A stretch of 64,000 nucleotides of DNA from positions 62,001 to 126,000 of the forward strand of contig LCPR01000005.1 in NCBI GenBank assembly GCA_001003725.1, written 5' to 3'. Shown here piece by piece: positions 50,463 through 59,962 of the stretch; position 1 is the first letter of the stretch; every line of letters starts with the position of its first letter. Made by a program: the position numbers and the translations under genes. The notes beneath the pieces are model-generated. The model was not told the DNA's origin and did no database searches. It saw only the letters and a list, made by a program, of their open reading frames with translations. Source of the stretch: Candidatus Saccharibacteria bacterium GW2011_GWC2_48_9 (GTDB taxonomy: Bacteria; Patescibacteriota; Saccharimonadia; Saccharimonadales; Saccharimonadaceae).

Positions 50463-51425
50463 ATGATTCTTGGTATTGATGAAGTGGGACGAGGACCTTG
50501 GGCGGGACCCCTTGTTGTAGGTGCGGTAGTACTTGGCGGTTGTGAGATCGATGGTTTGACGGATAGCAAGAAACTCTCGAAAAAGCGACGCGATGCACTT
50601 GATGTTGAGATTCGTGAAAAGGCGAGTGGCTACGGGCTTGGCTGGGTGCACGCACATGAGATCGATGATATCGGACTCAGTAGCGCATTGGTGCTCGCAA
50701 CAAAGCGGGCTGTCGAGCAGGTGAAGGCACCATATCACGAGATTATCATCGACGGAACAATTAACTTTCTTGCAGCTACGTCAAAAGGCCGGTATGTGAC
50801 AACAATGAAAAAAGCTGACCTGCTTGTGCCGAGTGTGAGTGCGGCATCAATCATCGCTAAAGTGGCGCGCGATACCTACATGTCGCAGCAGGACGAGATA
50901 CACCCTGGGTATGGCTTTAGTAATCATGTAGGGTACGGCACGGCCGCGCATAGAGCCGCCATTAACAGCTGCGGGGTAACGCCACTGCATCGATTGAGCT
51001 TTGCGCCACTAGCAAAATATCGCAACGATTCACCGCCGACTGCCTATGGGCAGGGTGTAGTAGTTAATGCGAAGACCACAGACACTACTACGCGGATTGG
51101 TGATGAGGCGGAAGATGAGGCCGCTAACCATCTTATTCAACTTGGTCACGAGATCGTCGAACGCAACTGGAAAACGAAATACTGCGAAATCGACATCGTG
51201 TCACGAAAAGATGAAGTTGTATATTTTACTGAAGTGAAATATCGTCGACAGCCCAACCAGGGTGGCGGCTTTGCAGCTATTACCTCAAAAAAGCTCAACC
51301 AGATGCGTTTTGCCGCGAAACTGTTTGCACATACTCATAAGATCACAGATACGCAACTTGCAGTATCTGCCGTTGCGCTTACCGGATCACCGCCGATGGT
51401 GGAAGCATATATTGAATCCGTCTAG
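50463..51425 (+). CDS. rnhB: RNase HII fused to a C-terminal UPF0102/YraN endonuclease-like domain
   Basis: ILGIDEVGRGPWAGPLVVGAV (RNase HII) then GDEAEDEAANHLIQLGHEIVERNWKTKYCEIDIVSRKDEVVYFTEVKYR (YraN). Confidence 0.92.
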   Translation: MILGIDEVGRGPWAGPLVVGAVVLGGCEIDGLTDSKKLSKKRRDALDVEIREKASGYGLGWVHAHEIDDIGLSSALVLATKRAVEQVKAPYHEIIIDGTINFLAATSKGRYVTTMKKADLLVPSVSAASIIAKVARDTYMSQQDEIHPGYGFSNHVGYGTAAHRAAINSCGVTPLHRLSFAPLAKYRNDSPPTAYGQGVVVNAKTTDTTTRIGDEAEDEAANHLIQLGHEIVERNWKTKYCEIDIVSRKDEVVYFTEVKYRRQPNQGGGFAAITSKKLNQMRFAAKLFAHTHKITDTQLAVSAVALTGSPPMVEAYIESV

Positions 51426-51432
51426 CGTGGAT

Positions 51433-53949
51433 TTATAGCTGTTTAAGCGCAGCGATGACAGCAGGTTGATCGCGCGCAATCAGTTCGACCTTACCCTCAA
51501 TTTCACTTATGCCGAGTTGAATTGCACGCGTGAGCGCAGGGATGTCTTGCTTTGGAGTAAAAAACTCCTTGTATTCGGCAAGTTGCTGCTTAGTAGTAAG
51601 GCCACCGGCACTATAACGAGGGTAGTCATCGTAGCTCTTGTCACCCCCAAAGGTCTGTTCGATCCACTGCCAGTTGTCGCGCATCCACTGCCACGCTTGC
51701 GCCCGCGATTCGCGCCCACGCACCAGATATACAAACCAGCGCGCTACATCTTGAGGTTTGATTATTTCGGTGTTCTTGATTGAAGCGAGTAGCAAATCAA
51801 TTTTTTCGGCTACACGCGTACTGGTGATCCCGATGGCGATATCTTGTTTGAGCTCTGCACTCGAAGTGCTACGGTAACGTTCTAGCAATGAATCGACTAT
51901 ATGTCCGTCTCCATAGCGTGCAACTGAACTGATGACAAGCGCACGAAGCTCAGGATCGATCTCTTCTAGTGAGGTGGCCTCATAGATTGATTGAGCGGTT
52001 GCAATTGCTTCAGTGTCCTCTCCATATAGCGTAAGACCTAAGATTGTACTGCGAAGTTTAGTTCTTTCCTCTGACTCGCCTTCCTGCGGCTGCCAACCGA
52101 GCTCTTTGTAAAGTGTTGAGGAGATATCTTTTGAAAACAGGCGTAACTTTTGCTCTGCTTCTGTATCGTCTTGTACAAACTTTTTGAGCTCTCCGAGTGC
52201 AAGCGATATGATATTCCAGACAGGTTCACTTGTCTCGTGTTTGTAGGCGTCCAGAAGTGGTAGTAGTTGATCGGACGCAAGTACCCCGCCGCGTGCGAGA
52301 AGTGTTGCTTCGTGCAAGAATTGAATTTTCGAAAGACTATCGATTGTGCCGTGCTGCACGGAGCCTACGATACGTGCAAAAAGCTCATTATCGTAGTGGG
52401 TGATAAAGTGTGCTGTATCGCCGGAATTCAGCGCAAAAGCTGTGTCGGCAGGAACTGTGAAGGAGATGCTTTCTTCGGTTAGCAGCTCGGGTGCTGACTC
52501 TGTCGTAGCATTGAGAGGGATAGGCCACCTCGCACCCGTATTGGTATGGCTGCCGATAAAGAATTGTTCCTGCGATAGTGTCGCTTTACCGTCTGACAGA
52601 GAAGCGTGTACGACGGGATATCCAGGCTGAGACGTCCATGTATTCATCATCTCAACAATGTTTTTTCCGCTTGCGTTTGAAAGCGCCTGCCAAAGATTGT
52701 CGCCAATTGTGTTGTCGTATGAATACTCTTTAAAATACTGCGCGAGACCGCGTTGAAATGCATCTTCGCCAACAAAATGCTGTATCATGCGGAGTAGGCG
52801 AGCTCCCTTGGCGTAGACGATTGCTGGGTCAAATAAGGTGCTGATTTCGTCCGGATGATTGACGTCTACCTGTACCGCCTGTACTCCATCGAGCGCATCG
52901 CGTCTGAGTGCGGCAATAGACTCGTGTGTCGCAAAATCAAGCCAAATATTCCATTCTGGGTGTAGTGCGTCAACTGCCACGTATTCCATAAGCGTTGCAA
53001 AACTTTCATTGAGCCAGAGATCATTCCACCACTTCATGGTCACAAGATTGCCGAACCACTGATGCGCAAGCTCATGTGCAATAACGGTTGCAATGTATTG
53101 TCGACTTGAGATGCTGGTGGTGCGTGGGTCCGCGAGTAAGGCCATCTCGCGGTAGGTGATAAGCCCCCAGTTTTCCATAGCTCCAGAGCTAAAGTCGGGT
53201 AACGCGACATGGTCGGCCTTCGGTAGGGGGTAGGATGTGCCGAAATAATCGTTGTAAAACTCAATACTGCGTACGGCTATATCAAGAGGAAAATCTAGCG
53301 ACGCGGTAGGTTGTGCATGTGTTGCCCAGATGTTCACTTCGACGCCGTCTTTGGTGGTGGCGGATTTTTTCTGAAGCTCACCTACGACAAAAGCAAGCAA
53401 ATAGCTGCTCATTTTCGGGCTTGTTTGAAACTTCGTTACTAAACCCTCGGGCTCGTTTCGTTGCCATTCGATAGGCATGTTGCCAAGTACTGACACGTCA
53501 TTTTCGGTGGTGAGCGTCAGGTCGAACGTTGCTTTGGCCGCAGGTTCGTCAACACAAGGAAACACCTCGCGCGCATGATGGCTTTCGAACTGAGTTGCAA
53601 GTAGCTCTTTTTTCTTGCCTTCAACTTCAAAATAGCACGGGTACAGGCCATGCATCGCATCGGTTATTGTGCCGGAAAATTGAATCACGGCGATATGCTC
53701 ACCCGCGGTTATGGAGTTGCTTGTAATACGTAGCTCATCGTTGTCCTTTAGTTGCCACTCTGCAACCTGGCCATCAATGGTGGTCGAAGTAATGTCGAGG
53801 TCTTTTGCGTGAAGGGCTATGTGCGTACCATGTACGTAACCAGCGACGCTAACCGTGCCGTGGAAAGTACGGGCTGTGCGATCAAGAGTGAGTGATAAAT
53901 CATAGTGTTCGGGTACGAATGAATCGAGTAGATGAGAAAAAGTTTGCAT
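51433..53949 (-). CDS. pepN: M1-family aminopeptidase
   Basis: SGAMENWGLITYRE and VIAHELAHQWFGNLVTMKWWNDLWLNESFA. Confidence 0.95.
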   Translation of the reverse strand: MQTFSHLLDSFVPEHYDLSLTLDRTARTFHGTVSVAGYVHGTHIALHAKDLDITSTTIDGQVAEWQLKDNDELRITSNSITAGEHIAVIQFSGTITDAMHGLYPCYFEVEGKKKELLATQFESHHAREVFPCVDEPAAKATFDLTLTTENDVSVLGNMPIEWQRNEPEGLVTKFQTSPKMSSYLLAFVVGELQKKSATTKDGVEVNIWATHAQPTASLDFPLDIAVRSIEFYNDYFGTSYPLPKADHVALPDFSSGAMENWGLITYREMALLADPRTTSISSRQYIATVIAHELAHQWFGNLVTMKWWNDLWLNESFATLMEYVAVDALHPEWNIWLDFATHESIAALRRDALDGVQAVQVDVNHPDEISTLFDPAIVYAKGARLLRMIQHFVGEDAFQRGLAQYFKEYSYDNTIGDNLWQALSNASGKNIVEMMNTWTSQPGYPVVHASLSDGKATLSQEQFFIGSHTNTGARWPIPLNATTESAPELLTEESISFTVPADTAFALNSGDTAHFITHYDNELFARIVGSVQHGTIDSLSKIQFLHEATLLARGGVLASDQLLPLLDAYKHETSEPVWNIISLALGELKKFVQDDTEAEQKLRLFSKDISSTLYKELGWQPQEGESEERTKLRSTILGLTLYGEDTEAIATAQSIYEATSLEEIDPELRALVISSVARYGDGHIVDSLLERYRSTSSAELKQDIAIGITSTRVAEKIDLLLASIKNTEIIKPQDVARWFVYLVRGRESRAQAWQWMRDNWQWIEQTFGGDKSYDDYPRYSAGGLTTKQQLAEYKEFFTPKQDIPALTRAIQLGISEIEGKVELIARDQPAVIAALKQL

Positions 53950-53981
53950 ATACCCATTGTAACAAAGTTAAATAGGAGTAT

Positions 53982-54704
53982 ATGAAACCAAATCTCAAAG
54001 TTCGCCGACTCGTTGTAGTACTTATCGTAGCGATAGTAAGCTTATCTTCCTTGGCATATGATATGGCCCAAGATGAATTGCTTGTAGTGCAGGAGCCACG
54101 TCATGCGCCCGATGCCCCAGCAAAGCAGGAGCTGTCGGATTCGCCCACCGCGCAGAGTATTTTAAGTAGTCTTGAGGTAAAGGGACGTGCACCCAAAACA
54201 GGCTACGAGCGCGCGCAATTTAGTAGCGGATGGGGTAGGTTAGCCGAGTGCGATCTTCGCAATATTATATTGCGGCGTGATCTAGACGACACTCAGACGG
54301 ATGACAACTGCAGGGTAGTGAGTGGTACGCTACAAGATCCATACACAGGTGCACAGATTGAGTTTACTAGGGGTAAGACGACGAGCGATGATGTGCAGAT
54401 TGATCATGTTGTAGCACTGAGTAATGCGTGGCAAACTGGCGCCCAGCAGCTGTCGAGCGAGCAGCGCCGTTCGTTTGCGAATGATCCGCTTAATCTTGTA
54501 GCTGTCGACGGCGCGGCAAATCAGCAAAAAAGCGATGGAGACGCGGCCACGTGGCTACCTGCAGACAAGTCGTTTCGCTGTCAGTACGTTGCCCGGCAGA
54601 TTGCGGTAAAGCAAGCCTATTCTCTCTGGGTTACGTCTGCTGAAAAGTTGGCGATGGAAACGGTACTACGACGTTGTCCGGGTCAACAAATTCCGGTTCA
54701 GTAA
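53982..54704 (+). CDS. Secreted HNH/DUF1524-like nuclease
   Basis: N-terminal signal/TM; QIDHVVALSNAWQTGAQQLSSEQRRSFANDPLNLVAVDGAANQQKSDGDAATWLP. Confidence 0.88.
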   Translation: MKPNLKVRRLVVVLIVAIVSLSSLAYDMAQDELLVVQEPRHAPDAPAKQELSDSPTAQSILSSLEVKGRAPKTGYERAQFSSGWGRLAECDLRNIILRRDLDDTQTDDNCRVVSGTLQDPYTGAQIEFTRGKTTSDDVQIDHVVALSNAWQTGAQQLSSEQRRSFANDPLNLVAVDGAANQQKSDGDAATWLPADKSFRCQYVARQIAVKQAYSLWVTSAEKLAMETVLRRCPGQQIPVQ

Positions 54705-55242
54705 ATGCGTCTGGCTGGAACTCGCGTTCGATTGCTCTGGAGCCCATGGTACGTAGGTCTTGCTCTGTGTAGCGAATTCTATTAACGCCTCCATTGTAGC
54801 GGTATCGCGTAAGTAGCGCGTCGAAACTATTTGTGTCGGAGCTATCGATTGATAAAGAAGCTGACGCGCCGTTGCGGCGTGAACGCGCGCCGTATATGAT
54901 AGAACGCGCGACGTGATCTACTAGTTGTATCGGCGATGTGTAGCTCTGGCTTTCGTCTGCGTACAGGTGTGTGAGCTCGAATGCAGAACGTCTGCTTTCG
55001 GGGTTAAGCGAGAATACTCGCTCCATATGCGCCATGCCGACGGGTGTGTTGTCAGGGGTTGTGGCAACGAATATCTGCTCGTTGCCACTGGAGTTTTCAA
55101 TAATGTGGCCTATTGCCTTATGAAATGCTTTCGAACGAAATGCGGGATAGCTTTGAAACTGTTTGAGTGTGTCATACATGCCGCGAATTGCAGGTATGTC
55201 GTCGGCCGTAGCGAGCCTGGTGTGAATTCTTTCTGTTGTCAT
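54631..55242 (-). CDS. GNAT acetyltransferase-like protein
   Basis: IHTRLATADDIPAIRGMYD...VATTPDNTPVGMAHMERVF pattern; convergent overlap with nuclease gene. Confidence 0.6.
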   Translation of the reverse strand: MTTERIHTRLATADDIPAIRGMYDTLKQFQSYPAFRSKAFHKAIGHIIENSSGNEQIFVATTPDNTPVGMAHMERVFSLNPESRRSAFELTHLYADESQSYTSPIQLVDHVARSIIYGARSRRNGASASLSIDSSDTNSFDALLTRYRYNGGVNRIRYTEQDLRTMGSRAIEREFQPDAFTEPEFVDPDNVVVPFPSPTFQQT

Positions 55243-55333
55243 GGTACGAAGTATAGTGCGCTATATTGACATATGACAAAAATATATTTATTATGATCAA
55301 TATTAGTACTAATTGTTTAGAATTGATCAGATA

Positions 55334-55966
55334 ATGATAACTGTCACCGATAGAGTCCGCAGCTGGGTACAGAGAAATCCGTCGTACGCGCTACATATGC
55401 GCCATGGTATCATCAACTACTCATCGCTTGCGCGGCGTATTAAGCCGGACATTGAGCATGATGTGGGCGAGCGCGTATCAGTAGAGGCCATTACTATCGC
55501 GCTCAACAGGGTGGCAAAAACCTTGACTGACCAAGACGCTGTAGATTACAGCGCGTACTTAGGGGAGGTTTCGGTGCAGTCTGGGCTGGGGGTTTTGACT
55601 ATTCCTCAGTCTGAGACGAGTATGGATCAGTTCTTTACTGCGGCGAAGAGATTGCACGAGCAAAATGAATACATGGTCTACACGCGAGGTTTATGGTATA
55701 CGGCGTTGATCGGACGTACCGAAGTAATCGATGAACTTGAGACAGCCCTCCAGGGGACTGTAACCTCAAGGGATATCGTAGGTATTACTGTAAAACTGCG
55801 GATAGGACACTTACCGGTTCCAGGAGTGTGTGCGTATGTGCTACAAATTCTCGCAAATCGAGGTATAAACCTTGTCGAGGTGACTTCGTCACACAATGAG
55901 CTGACTGTGTTCGTGCATAATAACCGCACTAGCGAAGCGGTCGCCCTTCTCGTTATGAATGACTAG
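55334..55966 (+). CDS. ACT-domain-like regulatory protein
   Basis: GHLPVPGVCAYVLQILANRGINLVEVTSSHNELTVFVHNNRTSEAVALL. Confidence 0.65.
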   Translation: MITVTDRVRSWVQRNPSYALHMRHGIINYSSLARRIKPDIEHDVGERVSVEAITIALNRVAKTLTDQDAVDYSAYLGEVSVQSGLGVLTIPQSETSMDQFFTAAKRLHEQNEYMVYTRGLWYTALIGRTEVIDELETALQGTVTSRDIVGITVKLRIGHLPVPGVCAYVLQILANRGINLVEVTSSHNELTVFVHNNRTSEAVALLVMND

Positions 55967-57972
55967 AATATTGTTTTAATAGAATCTTGCTGAATAGTCG
56001 CGTTGCTATTGGCTTGAACGAGTTTTTTAAACAGGTCCTGTGCATGTGACAGGTTCTCGGACTTACCGCTCCATGCTTGGATAACGGGCTCTTGTAGCGC
56101 GCGTGAATAGCTAAATGTGATTGGCCAGGCCTGCGCACCCTTGTTGGTGATAGCTTGCAGGTTATTCGTAGCCTGCAGTGGTTCTTGGCCACCTGACAAG
56201 AATACGATTCCTGCGAGGTCGTGTGGAACATGGTGAGAGAAGACGTCTACCGTGGCCACCGCAACTGCTTCGGGCGATGACTGAGGCTGCTTGCTGCCAG
56301 CCAGTACCATACTGGTCTTGAGTAGCATTGCTTTTCGATGTACGCCAAGGAGTGCAAGCTCTTCAAACAGTGCATCGAGCACACGAGAGCTTACCGCTTT
56401 GGCGCGCTCTATGGTGAAATCACCTTCATGAACAATCTCTGGTTCAACAATCGGCACGATGCCGGCGTTTTGACAATCGAGCGCGTAGCGGGCAAGAGCA
56501 TGCACGTTTGCTGCTATTGCCGCATCGCTCGGCAGAGTATCGGTTACGGTAAATGCTGCTCTCCATTTTGCAAAGCGAATGCCCATAGCGTAATATTCGG
56601 CGAGTCGCTCTGGTAGCCCGTCGAGTCCACTGGTGACTCCTTCGCCCTCAAAGCCCGGAAGTGGCACGATGCCTTTGTCGACTTTTACGCCAGGGATAAT
56701 ACCACGTGACTGTAGGAGCTCCGGAAACGGTGTGCCGTCGTCAGCTTTTTGCCGTGCTGTCTCGTCGAATAGAATAACGCCGCTGAGGTGGGTCTCGATA
56801 CCAGGTGAGGTAAAGAAAAGCTGTCGGTATGTGCGACGAACCTCTTCGCTGTCGTCGATGCCGTATTGTTCGAATCGCTTGTGGATACTGCCACCGCTTT
56901 CATCGGCTGCAAATATTCCCTTGGGGTTCTCAACAAGCGATTGAGCAATTTCTTCGGGTGACTGCTCCGAAGAGCCAGATATGACAGTGGGAATATATTC
57001 TGCTGGAGCGTCTGCCAGAAGTTGCAAGATGTCATCCTTACTGAGTAGGCCTGCCTGGGCGCCAAGATGCTGACACACATTCATGCTGTTGATAGGTGCC
57101 CAGCTAAGGGCGGTCTCAAGACTCTCACCCTGAGCGAGAGCGGTTGTTATGGTTGAAGCAAATGCGTCACCGGCTCCCGTCCTGTCGAGTGGAGGCTTAG
57201 GATCAGGGTAGTTGGGGATGGAGATGATTTTCTTGCCATCTGAAGCATATGAGCCATTTGGGCCATCAGTTATGACTACGACCTCCGGCCCAAGATTGTG
57301 GAGCCCATCGAACAAGTCTTCGAGATTCTCTAGCGCGCGCCCAGTCACGTCAGCAGCCTCTTCTTTGTTCATACATACCATGTGTGAACGTGCGTACACC
57401 TCAGCCAGTTTTTCTGCACCCCATTTGAAATGGAATGTTCCAGGTTGAAACACAAGTTTTGTATCTGGGTGTTTGCCAAGATACTCGAGAAGTTCCATGT
57501 GAAGCTGCCAAGAGGCGCCATCGAGGGCACTAAGATAAATCCATTCGGGCACTTCATTCGGTTCTTGCCAGGTATAGTCGTACTTTTCATTCTTAACTAG
57601 GATAGTTCGTTCTGCGCCGTATCGTAGGACATACCAGTAATTTGACTTTTCCCCTTCTGCGATTGAGATAGTCGATGTGTCGACGTGCTGCTCCTTAAGG
57701 TAGCCAAGCATATCTTGGCCAGGAGTGTCGTCGCCCATATACGCCATGAGGCCAGCATTAGCGCCTAGACGGGAGAATGCCACTGCTGCATTAGGCGAGG
57801 GGCCGACCGCTTGCACGATATCAACATGATCATATGGCGGTTTGGTGCCGAAAGGGAGGATGAGTTTTTTATTGCCGTGTTCATCTGTAATTACTTCGGC
57901 TTCGTCGTCTTTGAGCTTAATAAATGCATCGGTCACGATATCACCAATCGCCAATATATACGGTTTGTGCAT
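55963..57972 (-). CDS. Fusion of PfkB-family sugar kinase with class I fructose-bisphosphate aldolase
   Basis: N-terminal half: PSPNAAVAFSRLG and LDRTGAGDAFAS; C-terminal half: NPKGIFAADESGGSIHKRF, FAKWRAAFT, IVEPEI, MLLKTSMVL, GIVFLSGGQ. Confidence 0.92.
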   Translation of the reverse strand: MHKPYILAIGDIVTDAFIKLKDDEAEVITDEHGNKKLILPFGTKPPYDHVDIVQAVGPSPNAAVAFSRLGANAGLMAYMGDDTPGQDMLGYLKEQHVDTSTISIAEGEKSNYWYVLRYGAERTILVKNEKYDYTWQEPNEVPEWIYLSALDGASWQLHMELLEYLGKHPDTKLVFQPGTFHFKWGAEKLAEVYARSHMVCMNKEEAADVTGRALENLEDLFDGLHNLGPEVVVITDGPNGSYASDGKKIISIPNYPDPKPPLDRTGAGDAFASTITTALAQGESLETALSWAPINSMNVCQHLGAQAGLLSKDDILQLLADAPAEYIPTVISGSSEQSPEEIAQSLVENPKGIFAADESGGSIHKRFEQYGIDDSEEVRRTYRQLFFTSPGIETHLSGVILFDETARQKADDGTPFPELLQSRGIIPGVKVDKGIVPLPGFEGEGVTSGLDGLPERLAEYYAMGIRFAKWRAAFTVTDTLPSDAAIAANVHALARYALDCQNAGIVPIVEPEIVHEGDFTIERAKAVSSRVLDALFEELALLGVHRKAMLLKTSMVLAGSKQPQSSPEAVAVATVDVFSHHVPHDLAGIVFLSGGQEPLQATNNLQAITNKGAQAWPITFSYSRALQEPVIQAWSGKSENLSHAQDLFKKLVQANSNATIQQDSIKTIF

Positions 57973-58078
57973 TGAGTCCCACCTCCTAGAGTGTTGCTAA
58001 TTTCTTTTATAGCTATGGTATCACGCTTGTGGCAATAAATAAACAAAGGCAAGCAGTATGTGGTCAACGCATTAGTGT

Positions 58079-58165
58079 TTGACAAAGTTACATCCAGCGC
58101 GTACTATAAAGGAGTACAACTCCGGCCAGCAGGTCGGATTTTTTCATAGCTAAACAAAAGGAGTT
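58079..58165 (+). promoter_or_regulatory. nusA promoter and possible attenuator leader
   Basis: TTGACA 58079-58084, 17-nt spacer, TACTAT 58102-58107; GGAGTacaACTCC 58111-58123; TCCGGCC-agca-GGTCGGA-TTTTTT 58121-58144; SD AAGGAGTT 58158-58165. Confidence 0.55.
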
Positions 58166-58173
58166 TTATATAC

Positions 58174-59292
58174 ATGGAAGACATTAATCTTAAACAACTG
58201 CTTCTTGCGGTTCGTACAATCGCAGAAGAAAAAAACCTACCAGAAGAAACGGTGATGAGTGTTATTGAACAGTCAATCGCAGCTGCATGGCGTCGTGATA
58301 ACGGTGAGCGTGAGCAGAATGTGCGCGCAGAGCTCAATACCGTAGAAGGAACGGCAAAGGTATACGTTGTGCGTGAAGTCGTCGAAGACCCAATCAACGA
58401 CGCAATTGAACTTGATGTTGAAGAAGCCCAGAAGTACAAAGCAGGCGCGGTCGTAGGCGATGAAGTCGAAGAGATGTTCGAAGTGACGAAATTTGGTCGT
58501 GTTGCAGCACAAACTGCCAAACAAGTGGTGTTGCAGCGTCTACGCGAAGCAGAGCGTGAAATCGTCCTCGAAGAGTACGAAGATAAGATTGGCACAGTCG
58601 TGACTGGTGTCGTGCAGCGTGTTGAGCCACGAGTAGTGCGCGTAGAGCTCGGGAAAGCTACGGGTATTTTGCCACATAGCGAACAAATACAAGGCGAGTT
58701 CTACAGCGTTGGCGCGCGCATTAAAGTATTCATCAAAGATATCGAACGTGACAATCGTGGTCCTCAGTTGATTCTTTCTCGGGGTAACGAGGCGTTTATC
58801 GAATATTTGTTCCGTCAAGAGGTTCCAGAAATGGAAACAGGAGCAGTTGAAATCAAAGGTATCGCTCGTGAAGCTGGCCGACGCACGAAGATCGCGGTTG
58901 CAAGCACTGTTCCGGGCGTTGACGCTGTCGGTACATTCGTTGGCGGACACGGTACTCGTGTTCAGGCTGTAATGAACGAAGTAGGCGATCAAGAGAAGAT
59001 CGACATTGTGCCTTACGACGAGAACATCGATATGTATATTCGCAATGCACTTAGTCCGGCAGAGGTTGTTGGCCTTGATATTGACGAGGCTGATAAGCGA
59101 GTGAAAGTGTATGTGGCGGAAGATCAGCAGTCGATCGCTATCGGCCGTGGTGGACAGAATGTTCGCCTGGCTAGTCAACTGAGCGGCTATGAACTTGATA
59201 TCGAAGCGAAAGAAGTGACACCAACAGAGCCGAAATCTAAGAAGAACATCGAGGACAGTCTGCTTGATGCACTCGAAGGTTCTGACGAATAA
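58174..59292 (+). CDS. nusA: Transcription termination/antitermination protein NusA
   Basis: N-terminal NusA domain, S1, KH: GTRVQAVMNEV.GQEKIDIVPYDEN-type and IAIGRGGQNVRLASQLSGYELDI. Confidence 0.96.
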   Translation: MEDINLKQLLLAVRTIAEEKNLPEETVMSVIEQSIAAAWRRDNGEREQNVRAELNTVEGTAKVYVVREVVEDPINDAIELDVEEAQKYKAGAVVGDEVEEMFEVTKFGRVAAQTAKQVVLQRLREAEREIVLEEYEDKIGTVVTGVVQRVEPRVVRVELGKATGILPHSEQIQGEFYSVGARIKVFIKDIERDNRGPQLILSRGNEAFIEYLFRQEVPEMETGAVEIKGIAREAGRRTKIAVASTVPGVDAVGTFVGGHGTRVQAVMNEVGDQEKIDIVPYDENIDMYIRNALSPAEVVGLDIDEADKRVKVYVAEDQQSIAIGRGGQNVRLASQLSGYELDIEAKEVTPTEPKSKKNIEDSLLDALEGSDE

Positions 59293-59319
59293 ACCCGAGC
59301 TTGCTTATTTAGAATATAC

Positions 59320-59346
59320 AAAACCGCTCCGCATGTGAGCGGTTTT
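59320..59346 (+). terminator. Intrinsic terminator after nusA
   Basis: AAAACCGCTCcgcatgtGAGCGGTTTT. Confidence 0.85.
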
Positions 59347-59360
59347 GGTATAATGGAGGT

Positions 59361-59855
59361 ATGGGAATATTTGATTTTATGGGCAAAATGGCAAAAGGGG
59401 AGCCAATATTTGACGAAAATAACGCGCATCGGCAATCTACGGACACAGGCGCTTCTCAGCAGGTACCTACCGTAGATGCTATCCGTCAAAACGGCCACAA
59501 AGTTATACCTGAAATCCGAGTAACGCGCCTTGTCTCTCGGCGCAACGGTTCGAATATGACGACGCACGTATGGTTGCAGAATGATGCGCCATTTGCCGTA
59601 GAAGTACGTAGCTTTCGCGTCATGGGGCAGGCAACCTCGATGAACTACCGGCTTGAACCTGCTCAGGGCAGGGAAGTGAATATCTACAGTGGCCCTGTAG
59701 CTTCGCACGACGACGAAGACGACGCCTATGTCGACTACAGAATTGTGCAAAACGGAGATTACTTTCAGCAACATTTTCATGTTGAGTTCGACCGCCAGTC
59801 GGATGGAATGTACCTACTGGAAGAATTGCACCCCGAGCACGTAAAAGATACTTAG
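59361..59855 (+). CDS. Hypothetical protein
   Basis: 164-aa ORF with GGAGGT RBS. Confidence 0.7.
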   Translation: MGIFDFMGKMAKGEPIFDENNAHRQSTDTGASQQVPTVDAIRQNGHKVIPEIRVTRLVSRRNGSNMTTHVWLQNDAPFAVEVRSFRVMGQATSMNYRLEPAQGREVNIYSGPVASHDDEDDAYVDYRIVQNGDYFQQHFHVEFDRQSDGMYLLEELHPEHVKDT

Positions 59856-59856
59856 T

Positions 59857-59897
59857 TGGCACTCGCTTGACTCGAGTGCCAGAAAGCATGTATACTG
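59857..59897 (+). promoter_or_regulatory. CIRCE-like (HrcA) operator overlapping clpC promoter
   Basis: TTGGCACTC-N9-GAGTGCCAG (59857-59883) vs CIRCE TTAGCACTC-N9-GAGTGCTAA; -35 TTGACT 59868-59873 and -10 TATACT 59892-59897. Confidence 0.7.
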
Positions 59898-59962
59898 AAA
59901 AGTATAAGATTATCGTATAATGTGAAGTAGCACACTTGCGGTTACAACACGGAGGAAACATT

